This document shows positions 34,514 through 51,892 of a stretch of DNA of 64,000 nt, piece after piece. A model generated the notes under the pieces. The model was not told where the DNA came from. It made no database searches and worked only from the letters and a program-made list of their open reading frames with translations. Position 1 is the first letter of the stretch, and every line of letters starts with the position of its first letter. A program made the position numbers and the translations under genes. Source of the DNA: Kiritimatiellales bacterium (GTDB lineage: Bacteria > Verrucomicrobiota > Kiritimatiellia > Kiritimatiellales > Tichowtungiaceae); NCBI GenBank assembly GCA_041656295.1, contig JBBADV010000007.1:62001-126000 (forward strand). The letters run 5' to 3'.

Positions 34514-34612
34514 GTTATCAGGATGGTGTGTTTATTTTCGCCGGCATCGTGTCGCCAAGGTGAGGCGCCGGCCGGCGGGAGAAGTCCAATTAAAGAGCCT
34601 GAAGGTGATGGA

Positions 34613-38380
<3,768 letters not shown>

Positions 38381-38401
38381 TTTTTGACAGGAGAACAGCG
38401 A

Positions 38402-41400
38402 GTGGATAACGCAGTAGATATTTTCGGCAACGAACCCGATGCGATCAACGATGTGGCCAGCATCCGTCTGGCTTCTCCCGAGGACATCCGTTCCTGGAGT
38501 TTCGGGGAGGTTAAAAACCCTGAAACGATTAATTACCGCACATTTAAACCGGAAAAGGGCGGGCTGTTCTGCGAACGCATTTTCGGTCCGACCAAAGATT
38601 GGGAATGCAGTTGCGGAAAATACAAACGGATCAAGTATAAGGGCGTGATCTGCGACCGTTGCGGCGTTGAAGTCACGCTGTCGCGTGTCCGCCGTGAGCG
38701 TATGGCGCATATCGAACTGGCCGTGCCGGTTTCGCACATCTGGTTCTTCAAAGCCACGCCGAGCCGTATGGGACTGCTGCTCGATATGACGCTTCGCAGC
38801 CTTGAACATATTATTTACTACGACGATTATGTTGTCGTTGACCCGGGCGAAACGCCGCTGAAAGAAAAACAGCTGCTAACGGAAATGGAATACCGTGAAG
38901 CGCTGGATAATTACGGTGAGGGCTCTTTTGATGCACGTATCGGTGCGGAAGGTATCCGCGAACTGCTGCGCCGGATAGATCTGCCGGTTAAACTGCGTGA
39001 CCTTGAAGATGCGCTGGCTGTAACCCGCAGCAAACAGACGCGCAAAAAACTGGTCAGCCAAATGAAGGTTATCGAGGGGCTGATCCGCAGTAATTCGCGC
39101 CCGGAATGGATGATTTTTGAAACGCTGCCGGTGATTCCGCCGGACTTGCGGCCACTGGTGCCGCTCGAAGGCGGGCGTTTTGCGACGTCCGACTTGAACG
39201 ACCTGTACCGTCGCGTAATCAATCGCAATAACCGGTTGAAAACACTGCTGGCGCTGAAAACGCCGGAAGTGATTATCCGCAACGAAAAACGCATGCTGCA
39301 GCAGTCGGTTGATGCGCTATTTGATAACGGCCGTCACGGACGTGCGGTGAGCGGACCGGGCAACCGCCCGCTAAAATCGCTCAGTGATATGCTGAAAGGC
39401 AAACAGGGACGTTTCCGTCAAAACCTGCTTGGTAAGCGTGTTGACTACTCCGGCCGGTCAGTAATTGTGGTCGGTCCAAAACTGAAGTTAAATCAGTGCG
39501 GCCTGCCGAAGAAGATGGCACTTGTACTGTTTGAGCCGTTTATCATTCGCAAACTGAAAGAACGCGGAATTGTTCACACTGTGCGCAGTGCGAAAAAAAT
39601 GATCGAGCGCGAAGAGGATATTGTTTGGGATATTCTTGACGAAGTGACCAAAGGCCATACAGTGATGCTTAACCGTGCGCCGACGCTGCACCGTTTGAGT
39701 ATTCAATCGTTCGAGCCGGTGCTCATTGAAGGTGAAGCAATTCAGGTCCATCCGCTTGTGTGTACTGCCTATAACGCAGACTTCGATGGTGACCAGATGG
39801 CGGTTCACGTTCCGCTGTCCGTTGAGGCGCAGATGGAGTCAAAAGCGCTGATGCTGGCGCCGAATAATATTTTTTCGCCGTCAAGCGGAAAACCGATTAC
39901 GACCCCGACCCAGGATATTGCGCTCGGCTGTTACTTTCTGACGAGTTTTTCACAGAAATATCTGCTCGAAACCCGCAGCGCCGGTGCCAAAAAGGGCGAG
40001 TCGAAAGAGCATCTGCCGCTGATGGCGGATCTTAATGAGGTTCACACCGCGTTTGATGAGGGGGTCGTGAAACTGCATGACCGTATTCGTTACCGTAATC
40101 CTGATTATCAACGTGAAACAAAATTTGGCGATCAGAAACAGCCGGTGATCATTACAACTGTCGGCCGTGTTTTCTTTAACGAGATCTGGCCGTCCGGCAT
40201 CGGATTTGTCAATGACCGCATCAGCAAAAAGCTGCTGGGGAGACTGATTGAACACTGCTATGCCGTTGCCGGGCATCAGGAGACAGTGAAGCTGCTTGAT
40301 AAACTGAAAAATCTTGGTTTTGCACATGCCACCGGTGCCGGGATTTCAATCGGTCTTTCCGACATGATTGTTCCGGCTGAGAAACAGGAGCTGATTGCCG
40401 GTGCGCGCAAATCGATCAGAGAAGTTGAAGACAAATATAAAAAAGGTCTGATCACTGACGGTGAGCGTTATAACATGGTGATTGATATCTGGACGGATGC
40501 GAATGAAAAACTGACGTCACGGTTGTTCAACGACCTGGAAAGCAACGCTGATCCGTATGATGACGCTCCGGGACGCGACCTGAATCCGGTGTATATCATG
40601 GTCGATTCCGGTGCGCGCGGAAGCCGTCAGCAGATTCGTCAGCTCGCCGGTATGCGCGGCCTGATGGCAAAGCCGTCCGGCGAAATTATTGAACGCCCGA
40701 TTCTCGCAAATTTCCGTGAAGGCTTGAGCGTACTCGAATACTTTATTTCAACTCACGGTGCCCGCAAAGGTCTTGCCGATACGGCCTTGAAAACGGCGGA
40801 CTCAGGTTATCTGACGCGTAAGCTAGTGGATGTTGCGCATGATATTATTATCATGGAAGAGGACTGTCACACACTGAACGGTATCGAAGTCTGTGCGATT
40901 GCTGATGGTGATGACGAACTCGTTTCGCTCGCACAGCGTGTAATCGGCCGCACTTCCTGTGATGATATTTATAACCCGCAAAGTCCGGAAGAGGTGATTG
41001 TTGCGGCGAATGAAATTATTGATGAGTATTCGGCGAAAAAGCTGGATGATGCCGGTGTCGACAGCGTTCGTATCCGCAGCGTACTCACCTGTGAATCGCG
41101 CCGCGGCACCTGTTCAAAATGCTATGGCCGCAATCTCGCCACCGGAAAAGAATCGCGCCTCGGTGAGCCGGTCGGCATCATCGCTGCGCAGTCTATTGGT
41201 GAGCCGGGCACACAGCTGACAATGCGTACATTTCACATTGGCGGCACGGCGAGCTCAGTTTTCAAGCAGCCGAAAATCACGGCCAAGGAAGACAGCATTG
41301 TCCGTTATGAAAATCTCCGGACCGTAAAGGTTGCAAACGGTCATGTGATTCTCAACAAAAACGGCAACGTCGTGACCTATGACGATAACGGCGGTGAGCT

Positions 41401-42586
41401 TGAACGGTATAATGCCATAATCGGAGCCGTTATTACAGTTGACGATGGCGGACGTGTAAAACGCGGGCAGACGTTTGTCAGCTGGGACCCGTACAGCGTG
41501 CCGATTCTTTCCGAACAGGACGGATTCGTTGATTTCCAGGACTTTATCGAAGGTGTGACCGTTCAGAAAGCAGAGGATGAATCGACCGGTATCGAAGGTC
41601 TGGTTGTGCTGGAGCACAAAGAAGATTTGCATCCGCAGATTGTGATCAAAGATCAATCCGGTAAAGCGCTTGCATTCTGTTCAATTCCCGCCGCTGCTTA
41701 CGTAATGGTAAAGAAAGGCGAGAAAATCACTGCCGGCACGACACTGGCGAAAACGCCGCGCAAACAGGCGCGTACCAAGGATATTACCGGTGGTCTGCCG
41801 CGCGTGGCCGAGCTCTTTGAGGCGCGCCGCCCGAAAGAGGCCGCTGAAATTGCCAAAATTGACGGAGCAGTGGAGCTTGGTGATATTGCCGGCCGCGGTA
41901 AGCGTTCACTGATTGTGCGCGACCTTGCTACTGGAACAGAAGAAGAACATCTGATTCCAATGAATAAACATGTGATTGTTTATTCCGGTGATATGGTTCT
42001 GAAGGGTCAGCAGTTGACAGAAGGCCCGGTCGTTCCACAGGAACTGCTCGAAGTCTGCGGTCCGCAGGAGCTTCAGGAGTATCTGGTGAACGAAGTGCAG
42101 GCGGTATACCGTCTGCAGGGCGTGGAAATTAACGACAAGCACATTGAAGTGATTGTGCGCCAAATGTTGCGTAAAGTGAAAATCACTGACCCGGGTGAAA
42201 CAGAATTTCTCTGGGGCGAACAGGTTGAAAAACAGAAGTTCCAGGAGATTAATCAGCGCGCGATGGAAGAGGGGCGCCGTCCGGCGGCTGCTTCACCGGT
42301 TCTGCTGGGTATCACTAAAGCGGCGCTGGCAACTGAAAGCTTTATTTCTGCAGCATCATTCCAGGACACCACCAGGGTGCTGACGCAGGCCGCGACACTG
42401 GGCCGCATTGACCAGTTGCGCGGATTCAAAGAAAATGTAATTATGGGTCATTTGATTCCGGCCGGAAGCGGATTCCCGCTGTATAAAAATATCCGTCCGG
42501 TTAAGCTTGGTGAAGAGATTAGTGTGGAAGATGCCATAGGCGTGAATCCACTGGATATGCAGGAGGAAAAAACCGCACAAAGTTAA
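38402..42586 (+). CDS. rpoC: DNA-directed RNA polymerase subunit beta'
   Basis: 1394 residues from the GTG at 38402, selected because CAGGAG lies eight bases before it; an in-frame TTG at 38384 lacks such a site. The N-terminal zinc site is [20 protein letters not shown], the catalytic Mg loop is [13 protein letters not shown], and the second zinc site has [13 protein letters not shown]. The bridge helix/trigger loop area ([16 protein letters not shown]) is intact. No inteins or large insertions were seen. Confidence 0.97.
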   Translation: MDNAVDIFGNEPDAINDVASIRLASPEDIRSWSFGEVKNPETINYRTFKPEKGGLFCERIFGPTKDWECSCGKYKRIKYKGVICDRCGVEVTLSRVRRERMAHIELAVPVSHIWFFKATPSRMGLLLDMTLRSLEHIIYYDDYVVVDPGETPLKEKQLLTEMEYREALDNYGEGSFDARIGAEGIRELLRRIDLPVKLRDLEDALAVTRSKQTRKKLVSQMKVIEGLIRSNSRPEWMIFETLPVIPPDLRPLVPLEGGRFATSDLNDLYRRVINRNNRLKTLLALKTPEVIIRNEKRMLQQSVDALFDNGRHGRAVSGPGNRPLKSLSDMLKGKQGRFRQNLLGKRVDYSGRSVIVVGPKLKLNQCGLPKKMALVLFEPFIIRKLKERGIVHTVRSAKKMIEREEDIVWDILDEVTKGHTVMLNRAPTLHRLSIQSFEPVLIEGEAIQVHPLVCTAYNADFDGDQMAVHVPLSVEAQMESKALMLAPNNIFSPSSGKPITTPTQDIALGCYFLTSFSQKYLLETRSAGAKKGESKEHLPLMADLNEVHTAFDEGVVKLHDRIRYRNPDYQRETKFGDQKQPVIITTVGRVFFNEIWPSGIGFVNDRISKKLLGRLIEHCYAVAGHQETVKLLDKLKNLGFAHATGAGISIGLSDMIVPAEKQELIAGARKSIREVEDKYKKGLITDGERYNMVIDIWTDANEKLTSRLFNDLESNADPYDDAPGRDLNPVYIMVDSGARGSRQQIRQLAGMRGLMAKPSGEIIERPILANFREGLSVLEYFISTHGARKGLADTALKTADSGYLTRKLVDVAHDIIIMEEDCHTLNGIEVCAIADGDDELVSLAQRVIGRTSCDDIYNPQSPEEVIVAANEIIDEYSAKKLDDAGVDSVRIRSVLTCESRRGTCSKCYGRNLATGKESRLGEPVGIIAAQSIGEPGTQLTMRTFHIGGTASSVFKQPKITAKEDSIVRYENLRTVKVANGHVILNKNGNVVTYDDNGGELERYNAIIGAVITVDDGGRVKRGQTFVSWDPYSVPILSEQDGFVDFQDFIEGVTVQKAEDESTGIEGLVVLEHKEDLHPQIVIKDQSGKALAFCSIPAAAYVMVKKGEKITAGTTLAKTPRKQARTKDITGGLPRVAELFEARRPKEAAEIAKIDGAVELGDIAGRGKRSLIVRDLATGTEEEHLIPMNKHVIVYSGDMVLKGQQLTEGPVVPQELLEVCGPQELQEYLVNEVQAVYRLQGVEINDKHIEVIVRQMLRKVKITDPGETEFLWGEQVEKQKFQEINQRAMEEGRRPAAASPVLLGITKAALATESFISAASFQDTTRVLTQAATLGRIDQLRGFKENVIMGHLIPAGSGFPLYKNIRPVKLGEEISVEDAIGVNPLDMQEEKTAQS

Positions 42587-42604
42587 ATCTTATTGCTTGC
42601 GGGA

Positions 42605-42642
42605 CGGGCAGAGGAAACCTATAGTTTCCGGCTCGTTTTTTT
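42605..42642 (+). terminator. Intrinsic terminator or attenuator between rpoC and rpsL
   Basis: CGGGC pairs with GCTCG (one G-T) and GGAAAC with GTTTCC around the loop CTATA; the two stems are separated by a small internal loop. A run of seven T follows immediately (42636-42642). The rpsL ATG is 17 bases further, so the terminator would have to be bypassed for one transcript to span the superoperon. Confidence 0.6.
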
Positions 42643-42658
42643 GGGATGGAAGGAGCTT

Positions 42659-43039
42659 ATGCCTACAATAAACCAATTGATTAGAAAACCGCGCAGTCCG
42701 CTTCAGAAAAAGAAGAAATCGCCTGCGCTGCTAAACTGTCCGCAGCGCCGCGGTGTGTGTCTGCTTGTAAAAACCATGACACCGAAAAAACCGAACTCCG
42801 CTCTACGTAAAGTTGCGCGTGTCCGTTTAACTAACGGTCGTGAAGTTAATGCATACATCCCTGGCGAAGGCCACAACCTGCAGGAACACAGCATGGTACT
42901 GGTGCGCGGCGGCAGGGTGAAAGACCTTCCGGGAGTTCGCTATCACATCGTGCGCGGCACGCTTGACTGTCTCGGCGTGAATAACCGTAAGCAGGGGCGG
43001 TCCAAATACGGCGCCAAGAAACCGAAAGAAGGTCAATAA
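42659..43039 (+). CDS. rpsL: 30S ribosomal protein uS12
   Basis: 126 residues from the ATG at 42659 behind GGAAGGAG; the frame runs further upstream but crosses the hairpin. Conserved blocks: [29 protein letters not shown] (Lys of the streptomycin site retained), [26 protein letters not shown] (second Lys retained). The strain is not expected to carry classical rpsL resistance changes. Confidence 0.97.
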   Translation: MPTINQLIRKPRSPLQKKKKSPALLNCPQRRGVCLLVKTMTPKKPNSALRKVARVRLTNGREVNAYIPGEGHNLQEHSMVLVRGGRVKDLPGVRYHIVRGTLDCLGVNNRKQGRSKYGAKKPKEGQ

Positions 43040-43052
43040 GGATTTTTGAATT

Positions 43053-43526
43053 ATGTCAAGAAGACGCAAAGCAGATAAACGCATCCTGACGCCCGATCCG
43101 CGCTATAACAGCGAACTCGTGGCATATATGATTAATGGCATCATGGAACGCGGCAAAAAAGCGGTTGCCGCTTCAATTGTTTACGGTGCTCTCGACGACA
43201 TCCAGAAAAAGATGAAAGACGAAGACCCGTTGGCAGTGTTCAACAAAGCGGTTGACAACGTGAAGCCGAAACTTGAGGTGAAATCCCGTCGTGTCGGCGG
43301 TGCAACCTATCAGGTCCCGCTGGAAGTCAGTCCGAAGCGCCAAATTGCACTGGCCTGTCGCTGGCTCATTCAGTATTCCGGCGCACGCCGCGGAATGCCG
43401 ATGCGCCGCGCGCTGTCCATCGAGCTGATGGATGCTTACGCCGGGCAGGGATCTGCAATTAAAAAACGCGACGACACGCACAAGATGGCTCAGGCCAACA
43501 AAGCGTTTGCGCATTATAAATGGTAA
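43053..43526 (+). CDS. rpsG: 30S ribosomal protein uS7
   Basis: 157 residues. MSRRRKADKRILTPDPRYNSELVAYMINGIM, VDNVKPKLEVKSRRVGGATYQVP and the C-terminal RDDTHKMAQANKAFAHYKW are typical. It nucleates assembly of the 30S head. Order rpsL-rpsG-fusA is the standard str operon. Confidence 0.97.
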   Translation: MSRRRKADKRILTPDPRYNSELVAYMINGIMERGKKAVAASIVYGALDDIQKKMKDEDPLAVFNKAVDNVKPKLEVKSRRVGGATYQVPLEVSPKRQIALACRWLIQYSGARRGMPMRRALSIELMDAYAGQGSAIKKRDDTHKMAQANKAFAHYKW

Positions 43527-43541
43527 TGACCGGTAAAAGAA

Positions 43542-45677
<2,136 letters not shown>

Positions 45678-45688
45678 CAGAGAGAATT

Positions 45689-45997
45689 ATGAGCAATCAA
45701 CGCATACGTATACGTTTGAAATCATTCGATCATCGCGTGCTCGACGCATCGTCGAAGGATATTGTCGAAACGGCCAAACGCACCGGTGCCCGTGTCGCGG
45801 GACCGATTCCGATGCCGACACGCATTGAGCGGTTCACCGTGAACCGCAGCCCGCATGTAAACAAAAAATCGATGGAGCAGTTCGAGGTCCGCACGCATAA
45901 GCGTTTACTGGATATCATCGATCCGACCATCAAAACGGTAGACGAGCTAAAGAAGCTCAATCTGCCGGCGGGCGTGGACATTACTATTAAAATTTGA
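45689..45997 (+). CDS. rpsJ: 30S ribosomal protein uS10
   Basis: 102 residues. [29 protein letters not shown] and [29 protein letters not shown] are near-identical to family consensus. It is also NusE, the antitermination factor partner of NusB. First gene of the S10 block, joined directly to the str block. Confidence 0.97.
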   Translation: MSNQRIRIRLKSFDHRVLDASSKDIVETAKRTGARVAGPIPMPTRIERFTVNRSPHVNKKSMEQFEVRTHKRLLDIIDPTIKTVDELKKLNLPAGVDITIKI

Positions 45998-46005
45998 GGT
46001 TCATC

Positions 46006-46635
46006 ATGAAAAGTTTAATTGGAAAAAAACTTGGGATGACCCAGATCTTCGATGAGACAGGCCGGCTTGTGCCTGTAACAGTGATTGAAGCGGGTCCGTG
46101 CAGCGTTGTACAACGCAAGACTGCCGATAAAGACGGTTATGATGCCGTTCAGCTCGGCTTCGGAAAACAGAAAGAACAGCGCGTCCGCAAACCGCTGCTG
46201 GGTCATTTCAAGAAAGCCGGTCTTGAGCCGCTTCGTGAACTGAGAGAAGTCCGCGTGGATTCTGCTGATGAGTCGAAAGCCGGCGATACGGTAACGGTTT
46301 CTGTGTTCGAAGACGTCAAGTTTATTGATGTTCTCGGCGAAACCAAAGGTAAAGGCTATCAAGGCGTCGTGAAGCGTTTTAACTTTGCCGGCGGTCGCGC
46401 CTCCCATGGTTCGCACTTTCACCGCAGCACGGGTTCGATTGGAATGAAAGAACGTCCGGGTCGCGTATTTAAAAATAAAAAAATGCCCGGACAGATGGGT
46501 GGAACCCGCATTACGGTTCAAAATTTGAAAGTAGTGCAGATCCGTGCAGATGAAAATCTGATTCTGCTCAAGGGAGCGGTTCCCGGCGCCAACGGGACAA
46601 CACTGGTGCTTCGCGAAGCACTCAAAAAGAGATAA
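46006..46635 (+). CDS. rplC: 50S ribosomal protein uL3
   Basis: 209 residues from the ATG at 46006; upstream codons belong to rps[55 protein letters not shown] and [15 protein letters not shown] are diagnostic. It reaches to the peptidyl transferase centre. Confidence 0.97.
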   Translation: MKSLIGKKLGMTQIFDETGRLVPVTVIEAGPCSVVQRKTADKDGYDAVQLGFGKQKEQRVRKPLLGHFKKAGLEPLRELREVRVDSADESKAGDTVTVSVFEDVKFIDVLGETKGKGYQGVVKRFNFAGGRASHGSHFHRSTGSIGMKERPGRVFKNKKMPGQMGGTRITVQNLKVVQIRADENLILLKGAVPGANGTTLVLREALKKR

Positions 46636-46652
46636 TTTGAGAGGAATGATTC

Positions 46653-47276
46653 ATGAGTACTCTGCCATTGAAAGATAGCAAAGGGAAAAAACTGGGCGAA
46701 GTGACCCTTAGCGACCGTTTCACTGTGTCCGATAAAGGTGCGCAGGCGGTGCATCAGGCTGTTGTCACGTATCAGGCTCACCAGCATCAGGGTTCTGCTT
46801 CCACACTCGGGAAAGGTGCCGTGTCCGGTTCCGGCAAAAAACCGTGGAAACAAAAAGGGCTCGGTCGCGCCCGCGCCGGTTATAAACAGTCTCCGGTATG
46901 GCGCGGCGGTGCTGTAGTGTTTGGTCCGCATCCGCGCAAAGTCCGCAAGTCGATACCGCGCAAAGTGGCGCGTCTGGCATTTGCCCGTGCTTTCAGCGAA
47001 AAGGCTGACGCCGGTGCCATTACAGTGGTAAATGGAATTATGCTGGCTGCACCGCGTACGAAGGAGATGACTGCCCTGCTGAGCGCCTTGGACGTAAGGG
47101 GCAAAGTGCTGATCGTGCTGCATGAGACTGATGTGAATGTTTGTCTGGCGGCACGCAATCTTCCCGATGCGGAAGTGGCTTGTGCAGACAATGTGAATGT
47201 TTATCAGATCATCCGCTACCCGCAGATTGTAATCACACAGGCTGCGATGGAAAAAATTGAACAGCGCCTGGCATAA
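46653..47276 (+). CDS. rplD: 50S ribosomal protein uL4
   Basis: 207 residues. The exit-tunnel extension is visible (GSGKKPWKQKGLGRARAGYKQSPVW, with GGAVVFGP after it). It lines the peptide tunnel; in E. coli it also represses the S10 operon. No distinct S10-type leader is seen here because rpsJ directly follows fusA. Confidence 0.96.
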   Translation: MSTLPLKDSKGKKLGEVTLSDRFTVSDKGAQAVHQAVVTYQAHQHQGSASTLGKGAVSGSGKKPWKQKGLGRARAGYKQSPVWRGGAVVFGPHPRKVRKSIPRKVARLAFARAFSEKADAGAITVVNGIMLAAPRTKEMTALLSALDVRGKVLIVLHETDVNVCLAARNLPDAEVACADNVNVYQIIRYPQIVITQAAMEKIEQRLA

Positions 47277-47290
47277 TTAAGGGATTCGTA

Positions 47291-47575
47291 ATGAAAGATG
47301 TTTATCAGGTAATTCAAAAAATTCTGCTGACGGAAAAAGGCACGCGCCTTTCTGAGACGGAAAACAAGTATGTATTCCGCGTTGCGCCGTCCGCCAATAA
47401 AGCGGAGATTAAAAAAGCGGTCGAAGAACTGTTTAAGGTGAAAGTGATCTCAGTGAACACGATGAAACGGCTGGGAAAAAATAAACGCGAGCGTTCGCCA
47501 AACTACGGCCGTACTGCGCACTGGAAGCGTGCAGTCGTTACTCTTGCCGAAGGCAATAAAATTGATTTGGTCTAA
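47291..47575 (+). CDS. rplW: 50S ribosomal protein uL23
   Basis: 94 residues. [46 protein letters not shown] is typical; it docks the signal recognition particle and trigger factor at the tunnel exit. The C-terminal basic part ([23 protein letters not shown]) is standard. Confidence 0.96.
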   Translation: MKDVYQVIQKILLTEKGTRLSETENKYVFRVAPSANKAEIKKAVEELFKVKVISVNTMKRLGKNKRERSPNYGRTAHWKRAVVTLAEGNKIDLV

Positions 47576-47586
47576 GGAGTTTTAAT

Positions 47587-48414
47587 ATGGCTTTGAAAAA
47601 ATACAGACCTGTAACGCCAAGCCGCCGTTTTATGGTGACTTCCGCGTTCGACGAAATTACAAAGAGCACGCCGGAGCGTTCGCTGACCCGTTCCAAGAAA
47701 CGCACCGGCGGCCGTAACAGTGCCGGGAGGATTACAACGCGTCATCGCGGCGGCGGACACAAACGCCGGTATCGCGTGATTGATTTCAAACGCGATAAGT
47801 TTGGTATTCCGGCAAAAGTCGCATCTATTGAGTACGATCCAAACCGTTCGGCGCGCATTGCGCTGCTGAATTATGCGGACGGTGAAAAACGCTATATCAT
47901 CGCTCCGGTTGGATTGAAAGTCGGCATGACACTCTTTTCCGGCCCGGATGTCGAGCCGGCCATTGGCAATGCACTGCCGCTTGAAAAAATTCCGCTGGGC
48001 ATGACAGTTCATAATATTGAAATGGAAAAAGGCCGCGGCGGACAGATTGCCCGCTCTGCCGGTGCCGGTGTTCAGCTGATGTCGCGTGAAGGCGGTTTTG
48101 CCAACCTGAAAATGCCGTCCGGTGAACTCCGGAAAATCAGCACAGAGTGTTATGCGACGATCGGACAGACCGGTAACGTTGAGCATGAAAGTACTGCAAG
48201 CGGCAAAGCCGGACGTAAACGCTGGCTGGGCATTCGTCCAACGGTTCGCGGCGTGGCGATGAACCCGGTGGATCATCCGATGGGCGGCGGTGAAGGCCGC
48301 ACATCCGGCGGCGGGCATCCGCAGTCGCCGTGGGGTACGCTGGCGAAGGGCAAACGTACGCGCAAGAAAAAGCAGGCGTCGAACAAAATGATTATCGAAC
48401 GGAGAAAGAAGTAA
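47587..48414 (+). CDS. rplB: 50S ribosomal protein uL2
   Basis: 275 residues. [23 protein letters not shown] and the C-terminal [21 protein letters not shown], with the His close to the peptidyl transferase centre, are conserved. It is three bases from rpsS. Confidence 0.97.
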   Translation: MALKKYRPVTPSRRFMVTSAFDEITKSTPERSLTRSKKRTGGRNSAGRITTRHRGGGHKRRYRVIDFKRDKFGIPAKVASIEYDPNRSARIALLNYADGEKRYIIAPVGLKVGMTLFSGPDVEPAIGNALPLEKIPLGMTVHNIEMEKGRGGQIARSAGAGVQLMSREGGFANLKMPSGELRKISTECYATIGQTGNVEHESTASGKAGRKRWLGIRPTVRGVAMNPVDHPMGGGEGRTSGGGHPQSPWGTLAKGKRTRKKKQASNKMIIERRKK

Positions 48415-48417
48415 GCT

Positions 48418-48699
48418 ATGGCTCGTTCACTTAAAAAAGGTCCGTACGTGGATGTTAAACTCCTCAAAAAAGTTGAGGCGATGGAGGCATCCGGCAGAAA
48501 AAAACCGGTAAAAACCTGGGCGCGAGCTTCAATGATCGCTCCGGAATTTGTCGGGCACACTTTTCTGGTGCATAACGGTAAGGTGTTTGTTTCAGTTTTT
48601 GCAACAGAAAACATGGTAGGGCACCGTCTTGGAGAATTCGCTCCGACCCGCGCTTTCCGCACGCACGGCATGGCAACGGACAAAACCGTTTCGAAATAA
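48418..48699 (+). CDS. rpsS: 30S ribosomal protein uS19
   Basis: 93 residues. [19 protein letters not shown] and [33 protein letters not shown] identify it. It binds 16S rRNA in the head with uS13. A 94-base gap follows before rplV, long for this otherwise compact operon. Confidence 0.97.
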   Translation: MARSLKKGPYVDVKLLKKVEAMEASGRKKPVKTWARASMIAPEFVGHTFLVHNGKVFVSVFATENMVGHRLGEFAPTRAFRTHGMATDKTVSK

Positions 48700-48793
48700 A
48701 ATATTTTTTACAGAAGTTCTGGATTTGAAAATCGAATGACGTATAGTTGCCGCCTTTGCGTTTTTGCAGCAAGCGTCAAATTGAGAGAAAAGT

Positions 48794-49129
48794 ATGGAAG
48801 TTTCAGCAACAACTAAATATGTGAGAATGTCGCCGATCAAGGCCCGTCAAGTCGCGGCTGAGATTCGCGGACTGTCCGTTGCAGAAGCCCTTCGCATCAC
48901 CGATTTTAACGCACGTAAAGCGGCGGCTGAAATTGGCAAAACTCTTAAGTCGGCAGTTGCCAACGCGGAGAAGAATGAAGGGGTTTCGGCGGACCAGCTG
49001 TTTGTGAAAGATGCCGTTGTCGACGGCGGTCCGGTGATTAAACGGTTTCGTCCGCGCGCCCGCGGCTCCGCCAGTGCAATTAAAAAACGCACAACGCATA
49101 TCACGGTAATTTTAACGGATCGTAAATAA
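48794..49129 (+). CDS. rplV: 50S ribosomal protein uL22
   Basis: 111 residues. [26 protein letters not shown] and the tunnel loop region [23 protein letters not shown] are typical; the macrolide-relevant hairpin shows no insertion. It starts after an unusually long spacer. Confidence 0.96.
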   Translation: MEVSATTKYVRMSPIKARQVAAEIRGLSVAEALRITDFNARKAAAEIGKTLKSAVANAEKNEGVSADQLFVKDAVVDGGPVIKRFRPRARGSASAIKKRTTHITVILTDRK

Positions 49130-49143
49130 GAAAGGGAATCGTT

Positions 49144-49779
49144 TTGGGACAGAAAGTAAATCCAATTGGACTCCGTATCGCGGTGAATAAAAACTGGCGT
49201 TCACGCTGGTTCGCCGGGAAAAAGGAGTTTGCTGATCTGCTTCAGGAGGATATCAAAATTCGTGAAGCTGTAGGGAAGCGTCTGAAGGATGCAGCGATTT
49301 CCGGTATTTTTATCGAACGTTATGCCAACCGCGTCCGCGTGACGATCCGCACTGCCCGTCCGGGACTGGTGATCGGCCGCAAGGGCGAAGACATTGAGCG
49401 GCTGCGCGAGTCGCTTGGTAAAATGACGAAAAAAGAGGTGTACATCGAAATCGATGAAGTGAAAACTCCCGATCTGGATGCCAAACTGGTTGCAGAAAAT
49501 ATTGCACTGCAGCTTGAGCGCCGTGTGTCATTCCGCCGTGCAATGAAGCGCGCCATTCAAATGGCAATGGAAAACGGAGCAGATGGAATTAAAGTGATGG
49601 CTTCCGGCCGTCTGGGCGGTGCTGAGCTGTCCCGTACGGAAAGCTACAAAGAAGGTAAAATCCCGTTACATACACTGCGTGCAAATATCGACTACGGCAC
49701 TGCTGAAGCCGATACTGTTGCTGGAAAAATCGGGATCAAAGTGTGGATTTGTAAGAAGGCCGAAAAGGCGGAAGCGTAG
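49144..49779 (+). CDS. rpsC: 30S ribosomal protein uS3
   Basis: 211 residues from a TTG start at 49144 ([22 protein letters not shown]). It contains the KH domain with the GxxG-type loop ([16 protein letters not shown]) and the C-terminal [30 protein letters not shown]. Slightly shorter than E. coli uS3 (233) at its C-terminus. It forms part of the mRNA entry helicase. Confidence 0.96.
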   Translation: MGQKVNPIGLRIAVNKNWRSRWFAGKKEFADLLQEDIKIREAVGKRLKDAAISGIFIERYANRVRVTIRTARPGLVIGRKGEDIERLRESLGKMTKKEVYIEIDEVKTPDLDAKLVAENIALQLERRVSFRRAMKRAIQMAMENGADGIKVMASGRLGGAELSRTESYKEGKIPLHTLRANIDYGTAEADTVAGKIGIKVWICKKAEKAEA

Positions 49780-49791
49780 GAGTATTGAACA

Positions 49792-50211
49792 ATGCCTTTA
49801 ATGCCAAAACGTGTTAAATTTCGCAAAGTCCAGAAGGGCTCGCGCCGGGGCCTTTCCACCGCCGGCACAACGCTGGCGTTTGGAGAGTTCGGCCTGCAGG
49901 CACTGGAGCGCGCCTGGATTACTAATATCCAGATTGAGGCGTGCCGTGTGGCAATTAACCGCAGCCTGAAACGTCGCGGTAAACTGTGGATTCGCATTTT
50001 TCCTGATAAACCGTACAGTAAAAAACCGCTTGAGGTTCGTATGGGTAAAGGTAAGGGCGGTGTGGAAGGCTGGGTTTCGGTTGTGAAACCGGGACGTATG
50101 CTGTTCGAGCTCGACGGTATCACAGAAGCGCAGGCGCGTGTTGCAATGCGTTTGGCCGCTACCAAACTACCGATTCGCGTACGGTTTGTTTCGCGTCATG
50201 CAACTGTTTAA
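49792..50211 (+). CDS. rplP: 50S ribosomal protein uL16
   Basis: 139 residues. [15 protein letters not shown] start ([16 protein letters not shown]), [27 protein letters not shown] and [21 protein letters not shown] are diagnostic. It contacts the A-site tRNA elbow. Confidence 0.97.
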   Translation: MPLMPKRVKFRKVQKGSRRGLSTAGTTLAFGEFGLQALERAWITNIQIEACRVAINRSLKRRGKLWIRIFPDKPYSKKPLEVRMGKGKGGVEGWVSVVKPGRMLFELDGITEAQARVAMRLAATKLPIRVRFVSRHATV

Positions 50212-50227
50212 ACGGATATGTTAAGTG

Positions 50228-50428
50228 ATGAAAAAACTAAAACAACTTAAAGAGCTGTCACCTGCTGAACTGGAGCAGCAGCTTGGCGATGCGAAAAAAG
50301 AACTGTTCAAGCTGCGCATGCAGCAGGTGTCCGGTCAGCTGGAAAATCCGTTGCGGATCCGGACAGTTCGTCGACAGATTGCCCGCATTAGAACAAGTAT
50401 AAATCAGGCTGTGAAAGGCGAGGGGTAA
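50228..50428 (+). CDS. rpmC: 50S ribosomal protein uL29
   Basis: 66 residues from the ATG at 50228 (a GTG lies one codon earlier). Two helices: KELSPAELEQQLGDAKKELFKLRMQQVSGQL and NPLRIRTVRRQIARIRT. It sits at the tunnel exit beside uL23. Confidence 0.95.
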   Translation: MKKLKQLKELSPAELEQQLGDAKKELFKLRMQQVSGQLENPLRIRTVRRQIARIRTSINQAVKGEG

Positions 50429-50431
50429 AAG

Positions 50432-50683
50432 ATGGAGACAAGAGGTCATCGTAAAGTGCGGGAAGGTCGCGTATGCAGTGCAATGGGGAATAAATCCATC
50501 GCTGTACTCATTGAGCGCCGGGTGCGGCATCCGCTGCTGGGTAAAGAGTTGCGCGTATCAAAGAAGATCCATGCACACGACGAACAGAACGAGGCGAAAG
50601 TCGGTGATGTGGTCCGTGTAATGGAAACCCGTCCGGTCAGCAAACTGAAACGCTGGCGTCTGGTTGAAGTTCTTTCTAAATAA
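50432..50683 (+). CDS. rpsQ: 30S ribosomal protein uS17
   Basis: 83 residues. An OB fold with [65 protein letters not shown]. Last gene of the S10 block; it is three bases after rpmC. Confidence 0.96.
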   Translation: METRGHRKVREGRVCSAMGNKSIAVLIERRVRHPLLGKELRVSKKIHAHDEQNEAKVGDVVRVMETRPVSKLKRWRLVEVLSK

Positions 50684-50699
50684 TTGAGGCTGGGAAACC

Positions 50700-51065
50700 A
50701 TGATTCAGGTACAAAGCAGATTGAGTGTAGCGGATAACACGGGCGCCCGCAGCGTGATGTGTATCCGGGTAATGAAGACCAAACGCAGTTATGCGAAGGT
50801 CGGTGAAATTATCAAGGTCACAGTAAAAGAAGCCCAACCCGGCGGCGTCGTTAAAAAAGGTGATGTGGTTGAGGCGGTGATCGTCCGCACGAAAGCGCCG
50901 ATCCGCCGCAGGGACGGTACAGTGCTGCGTTTCGACAGCAACGCAGCAGTGATTATTGATGGTAATAAGAATCCGCGCGGAACCCGTATCTTCGGGCCGG
51001 TCGCCCGCGAATTGCGTGACGGCAACTTCATGAAAGTTGTTTCGCTTGCGCCGGAAGTTCTTTAG
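50700..51065 (+). CDS. rplN: 50S ribosomal protein uL14
   Basis: 121 residues. [24 protein letters not shown] and [36 protein letters not shown] match consensus. First gene of the spc block, 16 bases after rpsQ with no separate promoter seen. Confidence 0.97.
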   Translation: MIQVQSRLSVADNTGARSVMCIRVMKTKRSYAKVGEIIKVTVKEAQPGGVVKKGDVVEAVIVRTKAPIRRRDGTVLRFDSNAAVIIDGNKNPRGTRIFGPVARELRDGNFMKVVSLAPEVL

Positions 51066-51073
51066 GAGTTTTT

Positions 51074-51298
51074 ATGGCAGCAGCACGTATTAAAAAAGGT
51101 GATACGGTGGAAGTCATTGCCGGCAACGACAAAGGCAAAACCGGAAAAGTCCTTCAGGTGATGGCGGGCGGTGAGCGCGCGCTGGTTGAAGGTGTGAATT
51201 TTGTGAAAAAGCACATGCGGAAGACTCAGGATAATCCGAATGGCGCGATCATTGATAAAGAAGCGCCGCTTCACATATCGAATCTGAAGAAGGCATAA
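51074..51298 (+). CDS. rplX: 50S ribosomal protein uL24, short
   Basis: 74 residues, shorter than E. coli uL24 (104) because the C-terminal part is reduced. The KOW motif ([23 protein letters not shown]) and [22 protein letters not shown] are present. It starts assembly of the large subunit. Confidence 0.94.
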   Translation: MAAARIKKGDTVEVIAGNDKGKTGKVLQVMAGGERALVEGVNFVKKHMRKTQDNPNGAIIDKEAPLHISNLKKA

Positions 51299-51331
51299 CG
51301 AAGTTTAACTTAATTTGAGGAGCGGGTATCC

Positions 51332-51892
51332 ATGATACCGACAATGAAGAAAAAATATCGCGAGGTTGCAGTGCCGGAACTTCAGAAAAAGTTCAGCTAT
51401 GCAAACCCGATGCAAATCCCGAGACTGTCAAAGATTACAATTAATGTATCCGTTGGTATGCAATACGATCGCGATGCATTGCAGGCGGTTCTCGATGATG
51501 TAGCGAAACTCAGCGGACAGCGTCCAAGCACGATCAAGGCGAAGAGAAGTGTTTCGAATTTTAAACTCCGTGAAGGCGTTTCGCTGGCCGGCAAAGTGAC
51601 TCTGCGCGGAAACCGGATGTATGAATTTCTCGATCGTTTGATTAATATCGCACTTCCGCGTATTCGCGACTTTCGCGGAATTCCGGCAAAATCATTCGAT
51701 GGGCACGGCAACTATACGCTCGGCGTGAAAGAGCAGATCATTTTTCCGGAAATTAATCCGGATCATGTCCGTAAAGTACACGGCATGGATGTGACATTTG
51801 TTACAACGGCTGAAACCAATGAAGAAGCATATGAGCTTCTCCGCCTGCTCGGTATGCCGTTTGAAAACAAGAATAAAGGTGGACAGCAATGA
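51332..51892 (+). CDS. rplE: 50S ribosomal protein uL5
   Basis: 186 residues from the ATG at 51332 behind [36 protein letters not shown] and [14 protein letters not shown] are conserved. It binds 5S rRNA. Its stop overlaps the rpsH ATG; rpsN, normally between them, is absent. Confidence 0.97.
   Translation: MIPTMKKKYREVAVPELQKKFSYANPMQIPRLSKITINVSVGMQYDRDALQAVLDDVAKLSGQRPSTIKAKRSVSNFKLREGVSLAGKVTLRGNRMYEFLDRLINIALPRIRDFRGIPAKSFDGHGNYTLGVKEQIIFPEINPDHVRKVHGMDVTFVTTAETNEEAYELLRLLGMPFENKNKGGQQ

Noticed and set aside
34523..34612. Upstream extension of rpoB
   Set aside because: It overlaps the rplL-rpoB hairpin zone and is not conserved-looking; [10 protein letters not shown] at 34613 is the usual type of start.
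38384..38401. TTG start for rpoC
   Set aside because: The CAGGAG motif sits inside this segment at ideal distance to the GTG at 38402.
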